A DNA stretch of 64,000 nucleotides from Gymnothorax reevesii (taxonomy: Eukaryota > Chordata > Actinopteri > Anguilliformes > Muraenidae). Where the stretch lies: positions 72,247,876-72,311,875 of the forward strand of contig CM056576.1 of assembly GCA_029721435.1 (NCBI GenBank), in the 5' to 3' direction. Each line of letters opens with the position of its first letter. The stretch's first letter is position 1. The notes under the pieces are model-generated. The model had not been told where the DNA came from. It searched no databases and saw nothing but the letters and a program-made list of their open reading frames with translations. Both the position numbers and the translations under genes were made by a program. This document shows positions 59,570-64,000 of this stretch, piece by piece.

Positions 59570-60490
59570 ATTACAGGCATGACAATAACAGGAAAAATAC
59601 CATGTACACACTAAGATGTAGATAAGTTCAAGCACTGATGGTCGTTAAAAGATATTCATTTAACTGTGGACTTAACATTAAATAACTGCGAGCATAAACG
59701 AGTACAACCCATTTATTCACTATTGTCCTAATAAGAAATTTAAAATCAGACAAAGAAACCAATTCCCTTAGTTGTGATGAAATGAAAAATGAAAATTACT
59801 TTTTTCAGCACAAGATTAAGTCCAGGGGAATGATGAAATAAGCACTTCTATGTACAGTATGACTGTAGGATATAAGATCATCGTGACTTGGTTTTGATTG
59901 TGTGCATCAATTACACTGCATTTACACTTCACATCATCATGAAATAGTTTTATTCAGGATTAACTTTAATCATTCAAACTCAACAGCTGTCCACTTCAGG
60001 TGTAGAGCAATGCATGCTCTAATGAAGGTGTTTATATCCTTACTCTGTTGAAACAATCCTGTTTCTTTAAGTGTAAACTGATGACTGTGCAAACTCAATC
60101 CTCTTATTTGATACATTGCTTTCTCACAAGATAACCGGAAAAACAATTCTGAGTGATGATCACTAACTCAACTCTGGACCGTAAGATTATAAGTCACAAA
60201 ACTAGCGTTAAAACTTGCAGTGAATGATAAATTACACGAGCTAAATTATGTATTCTGACTTGGACAAGCAAATGTCTAGAGATGAAAATAAACTCACAGG
60301 ATGGATCATCGATCGAAAAAAAAAAGACAAAAGTCAACACCGTGATCGGAATTTCATCTTTTTGATCATAAAAGTAAAAAATACACAAATACCTTACTGC
60401 AAAATGCGTAGAGGATCTCCCATTGGTGAGCCTGAAATATCAAATTCATGCAATGAGAGTAGTAATTTTCATTTATTCTGAGCCTTTGGT
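59570..60490. other. Unassigned intronic sequence
   Basis: AT-rich; nothing recognised. Confidence 0.35.
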
Positions 60491-60499
60491 ACTACTTCA

Positions 60500-61010
60500 G
60501 TTTCAGAAATTTGATATCTCTTGCTCACGAATTTTAGATTCTGTTTATCCCATAAATGTCAGCATCATATTACTTAGAAAATGGAAAAATAGCGCTGGCT
60601 TCTAGTTGGCAGTCAATCCAAGTCAATTGGATGAATAATTTGCCGGATAAAATGCAAACGCTTTTAGATATTAAATAAACAAGTTGACATGGTCAACGAC
60701 ATCCCCCGCCAAATGCCTGAGTCGCGTGCACCTCATTTTCAAACTCAATCAAGGCCTTGATGGTCTGAAGCTACACACCAAGTTTGGTTATCCTATCTCT
60801 AATAGTTCCAGAAAAAAGCTATCCCCTTGTCGGACGAATGGACGGACACACGGACAGACGAAGCTCAAACCTATATCCCCCTCACACTTTGTGGCGGGGG
60901 ACAATAAATTTTAGTGTTCACAGTAAAAGTTAAGTGTGACTCATTACAGGCCAAAAATGTTCGAATGCTAGTTAATGAATTATTCATCCCATTGAATTGA
61001 ATAGACCATC
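60500..61010. mobile_element. Hairpin repeat interrupted by a smaller hairpin element
   Basis: The left arm includes CTTCTAGTTGGCAGTCAATC and GATGAATAATTTGC (near 60600-60645). The right arm has GAATTATTCATCC (near 60978). The two sides are related to 61190-61440. The 60702-60901 element sits in the loop. Confidence 0.65.
60702..60901. mobile_element. 200-bp hairpin element with TCCCCCGCCAAA ends
   Basis: TCCCCCGCCAAA at the left end is complementary to TTTGTGGCGGGGGA at the right end, apart from one extra base. Inside are ACACCAAGTTTGGTTATCC and GGACGGACACACGGACAGAC. The same design occurs at 18600-18912. Confidence 0.8.
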
Positions 61011-61189
61011 ACCATTTACGTTTAAAAAAGATAAAATTCAACTTATGATTTAATTTGGGTTTTTAACTGCATTTCTTTTCAATTATTAGTGCATTTTTTT
61101 TTACAGTAAAATGAGCCCATCAATGAGAAAGAAATGAAAATCACAACTCGAGTGATATCTCAGGCTCCTATTTGAGATTCAATTTATCC

Positions 61190-61440
61190 CTTAAATGTCA
61201 GTGAACGAAATACAGCGTATGCTTCTAGTTGGGAGTCTGATCAAGTCAATACGATGAATAATTTGCTAGCTAGCATGCTAATGCTTTTTGAAAATGAATT
61301 AATAAATTAAAGTTTCTACAACAACTGTTACACATTTAACTTATTACTCGAATGGGGAAAAGCGTTTGCATGTTAGCTAGCAAATTATTCATCACATTGA
61401 TTGAACAGACTGCCGATTAGAAACGGTAACCAGCAAGACT
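61190..61440. mobile_element. Hairpin repeat, uninterrupted copy
   Basis: AATTTGCTAGCTAGCATGC (near 61258) pairs with GCATGTTAGCTAGCAAATT (near 61367). The outer part CTTCTAGTTGGGAGTCTGAT matches the copy at 60500-61010. Confidence 0.78.
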
Positions 61441-61836
61441 GGTACCCTTGCCGTGGCGTAGATATTGCCGCTACTGTACGGCAGAAGAACGTTCCTTCTA
61501 TGCCGGGAATGAATGGGGAGGGCAGCGAGGTTCTCTGCCAGCTGTGCAAATAGGACGGCAGTCTTTAATCTTAAATTAAGGCTGTTACCAACTAAAGGGT
61601 ATTTGGACTCCTGTCTCTGGCACATTTCTAAGTTTTTAGCTAAGGAGGTTTGGCATGGTCTACAGAGGAAAAAGGCTCTGTTGCAACAAAAAAACTCAAT
61701 CTCAGAGAATGAAAAAAAATTTCTAAATCTATAGACGTCTTGAACAGATCACTACTGGAGGTGGGGACCAAAAAAAAAAAAGTGATTTCATGAAGGTGTC
61801 CCACCCCATTATGCCAGTTCTGTACATCTTAGTAAA

Positions 61837-62180
61837 AATACATTCATTCATTCATCTTCTATACCCGCTGATTCCTCACTAGGGTCACGGGGCGAGCTGG
61901 AGCCTATCCCAGCTGGCTACGGGCAAAGGCAGGAACCCACCCTGGACAGGTTGCCAATCCATCGCAGGGCGCACACACCATTCTCAGACCATTCACTCTC
62001 ACACTCATACCTATGGGGAATTTAGTGTCTCCATCCAATTAACCTGACATGCATGTCTTTGGACTGTGGGAGGAAACCAGAGTACCCGGAGAAAACCCAC
62101 GCGAACACGGGGAGAACAAGCAAACTCCACACAGTAAGGCCCCAGGCTGGATTTGAAACCACAACCTTCTTGCTGTGAGG
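61837..62180 (-). mobile_element. Common fish LINE/SINE-type repeat with (CATT)n end
   Basis: Landmark phrases CATTCATTCATTCATC, GGAGCCTATCCCAGCTGGC, TTTGGACTGTGGGAGGAAAC, CCCGGAGAAAACCCACGCG and AACTCCACAC occur in the order known from a very abundant teleost repeat. The simple-repeat tail at 61841 indicates the element's 3' end lies to the left, i.e. minus orientation. Non-coding. Confidence 0.82.
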
Positions 62181-63734
62181 CAGACCAATTGTTTCAGCCA
62201 TTGGCTCCTTAACTGAAAAGATTTCCAATTTTGTTGATTTTTTTTATAACACCCCTTGTGACATCTCCTCCATCTTTTGTGCGTGACTTTATGAATATTA
62301 GGGGTGGGACTTGTAAACGTGTACACGGTTAGTCAAGCAAACGTTTCTAAAAAAAACACTGACCGTGTACACGCACTCATTGGCTGCGTCTGAAAAGTAA
62401 AAAAAAAAAAATTACATCCAATCGTTTAATTCCTAACCACTTTTCTTTAACCTGCGTAAAACATCATAAGGTCAAGGAAAGGTGTAAAGGGGACTCCTTT
62501 ACAGCTTAGGAAGAGAACCACGCTAATAAGAGAATCCGAATGCACTTATACTGGGCACAGTGCACCCGGCTCTTGCCCGTCATGTTTGCTCATTTTCCGA
62601 AAAGAATGCTTCAGTGTACCCTATAAAGGCGGAAAATTAGCAATCATTGTAGCACCTTTACTCTACATTTAAATAATCCTAACACTCGTCATGACTGCCA
62701 CATCGATACTTCTGGATCGTTTTCTAGGAGTTAGGAACTTTCCTAAGCAAAAAAAGACTATTCGGACGCAGCCATTATCTGCACGCTCAATTCCTCTTTA
62801 TGTTGCTTTAAAACGTGATTAGTTAATATCTCATTATTTATATCTTACATATTGTTCACTGTGTCTTTTTTACATTGTTGGTGGACGTTCTGTCGGCCGC
62901 CTATATTTGTATGCACAACGTCGTCCTCGTGTCTGCTCATTAAAAGAAAAGCATATTCATTTTGTTATTTGAATGAGAGCACGTAAAACGCAATTTACGT
63001 TTCTTTTTGCTTTAGCTTTGTGGATATGAAAAAGTAAAACTAAATTGTGAAACACTTATCAGCCGCTTTTTCTCCTCAATTACAATTCACTTTAATGACG
63101 CCATGAAACTTCACGATAGTGAGACGCAGCTTCCGCAGTGAGTCAGGGATGTAGTTCGCTGTTTAAGTTTACAAATCATATTGTACAAAAACAAGGTACA
63201 ATAATAAGGACAATGACAAAAAAGCAGAGCTAAACTGTTAGAATTCATTCGTGTTCTTGCTTGTCAAAGCGATGATTTTCATTGTAGGTCAAATCATTAA
63301 TTTGGTTGTGATTTTATGCCCATCTGATGTAGGCCACAATTTTGTACTGGAGTAACCAACAAATTCACTGTTACCGTCTATTGATATAAAGGGGAATGGA
63401 AACATCAGGAAACTGCAAGCCCAATAGATTTATCTAGTTGAAACATACGATTTTGTCAAATAAGAGCTCTTAGTCTAATATATCATGGCCATTAGAGCTG
63501 GCTGCGGCAATTTTAATCGCTGGTCTGCATGACATCATTGGATGTAAAGCACACAGCATGAAAAATGGGTCATGCACAGGGCTGGATCCAGAGCTGAAAA
63601 TTCTGGGGAAAATCCATCCCTTTATTGAAACATTCAGTCCTAGCAAGTTTTCAATCGTTTTCATTTAACACGTTTTCCAATTATAGTAATAATCAAGTAT
63701 AAATTGAAGACACGGCTTTCTTTTCCAGCAAGAG
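62181..63734. other. Unassigned sequence
   Basis: No gene or recognised repeat. Confidence 0.35.
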
Positions 63735-63890
63735 CAGCATTTCAGAGCTCTTCAGCGAATGAAGGTAATTTCGGTGACAAGTACGTGGTGTTGTCCATTT
63801 CCGTTTTCCAGTTGGACAGCTGTCAATTTTTTATTATATAGCAAGGTGTAGTGACCGTGCTGCAAAAACAGGTGTATGCACACGGATATA
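63735..63890. repeat. Foldback repeat copy at the window edge
   Basis: TTCAGCGAATGAAGGTAATT, GGACAGCTGTC and GCAAAAACAGGTGTATG match 12615-12800 in part directly and in part as the reverse complement. Confidence 0.75.
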
Positions 63891-64000
63891 AAGTGACAGA
63901 ATTTCACAATTAAATTAACGCATTGTCTCCTTGTTATCTCAACTGCAAGTAGAGTCCTACCCACATTTAACTGTGGTTTACAGTTTACATACACAGAACC

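Overview
This window is vertebrate nuclear DNA, most probably from a ray-finned fish. The one recognisable host gene is fkbp1b (FKBP12.6-like immunophilin) on the minus strand, with exon 4 at 15457-15585, exon 3 at 18377-18489 and exon 2 at 53422-53469. The three exons join in matching phase and have consensus splice sites. Exon 1 was not found and probably lies beyond the right edge. Most of the window is therefore the 3' flank of fkbp1b (1 to about 15.4 kb), a 2.8-kb intron 3, a 34.9-kb intron 2 and part of intron 1. The fish assignment rests on the transposon types (Tc1 families, Gmr1-like Gypsy, DIRS, L2-like LINE, hAT MITEs). The species cannot be named.

Layout, left to right. About 0.54-7.23 kb is a decayed Gypsy/Ty3 retrotransposon with a tRNA-Pro primer site, a SCAN-like gag and integrase placed before reverse transcriptase (the Gmr1 order). 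It is broken by an LTR-like block and a 78-bp palindrome and ends in a scrambled copy of its own leader. An eight-copy ~153-bp satellite (9.2-10.4 kb) and a 5'-truncated LINE (10.5-12.5 kb) follow, then a Tc1 relic and the presumed fkbp1b 3' region. Intron 3 holds a Tc1 element with a full-length DD34E transposase and identical 77-bp ends.

Intron 2 holds, in order: short hairpin elements with GACAGACGGACA-type cores; an L2-like LINE fragment; a DIRS-like element (23.4-30.2 kb, minus) whose tyrosine recombinase is split by a ~3-kb TTAA-flanked insertion; an inverted second copy of that insertion (about 31-33.4 kb); a Tc1 relic carrying a 1.8-kb insertion (33.8-37.3 kb); a tandem array split by another Tc1 (39.6-42.0 kb); a decayed coding block at 42.5 kb; a truncated Tc1 (44 kb); a 2.26-kb hAT-type element with a perfect 8-bp target duplication (47.4-49.6 kb); and a hairpin-ended tandem element with a nested 419-bp retro-insertion (51.8-53.3 kb).

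Past exon 2, a plus-strand exon-like ORF at 56114-56338 is intact but unidentified. Its C-terminal motif resembles the decayed block at 42.5 kb. The right end carries a hAT MITE, LINE tails and nested hairpin repeats. The transposon genes do not form one pathway. They are layers of independent insertions in very long introns, and nested target duplications allow part of their order to be worked out.
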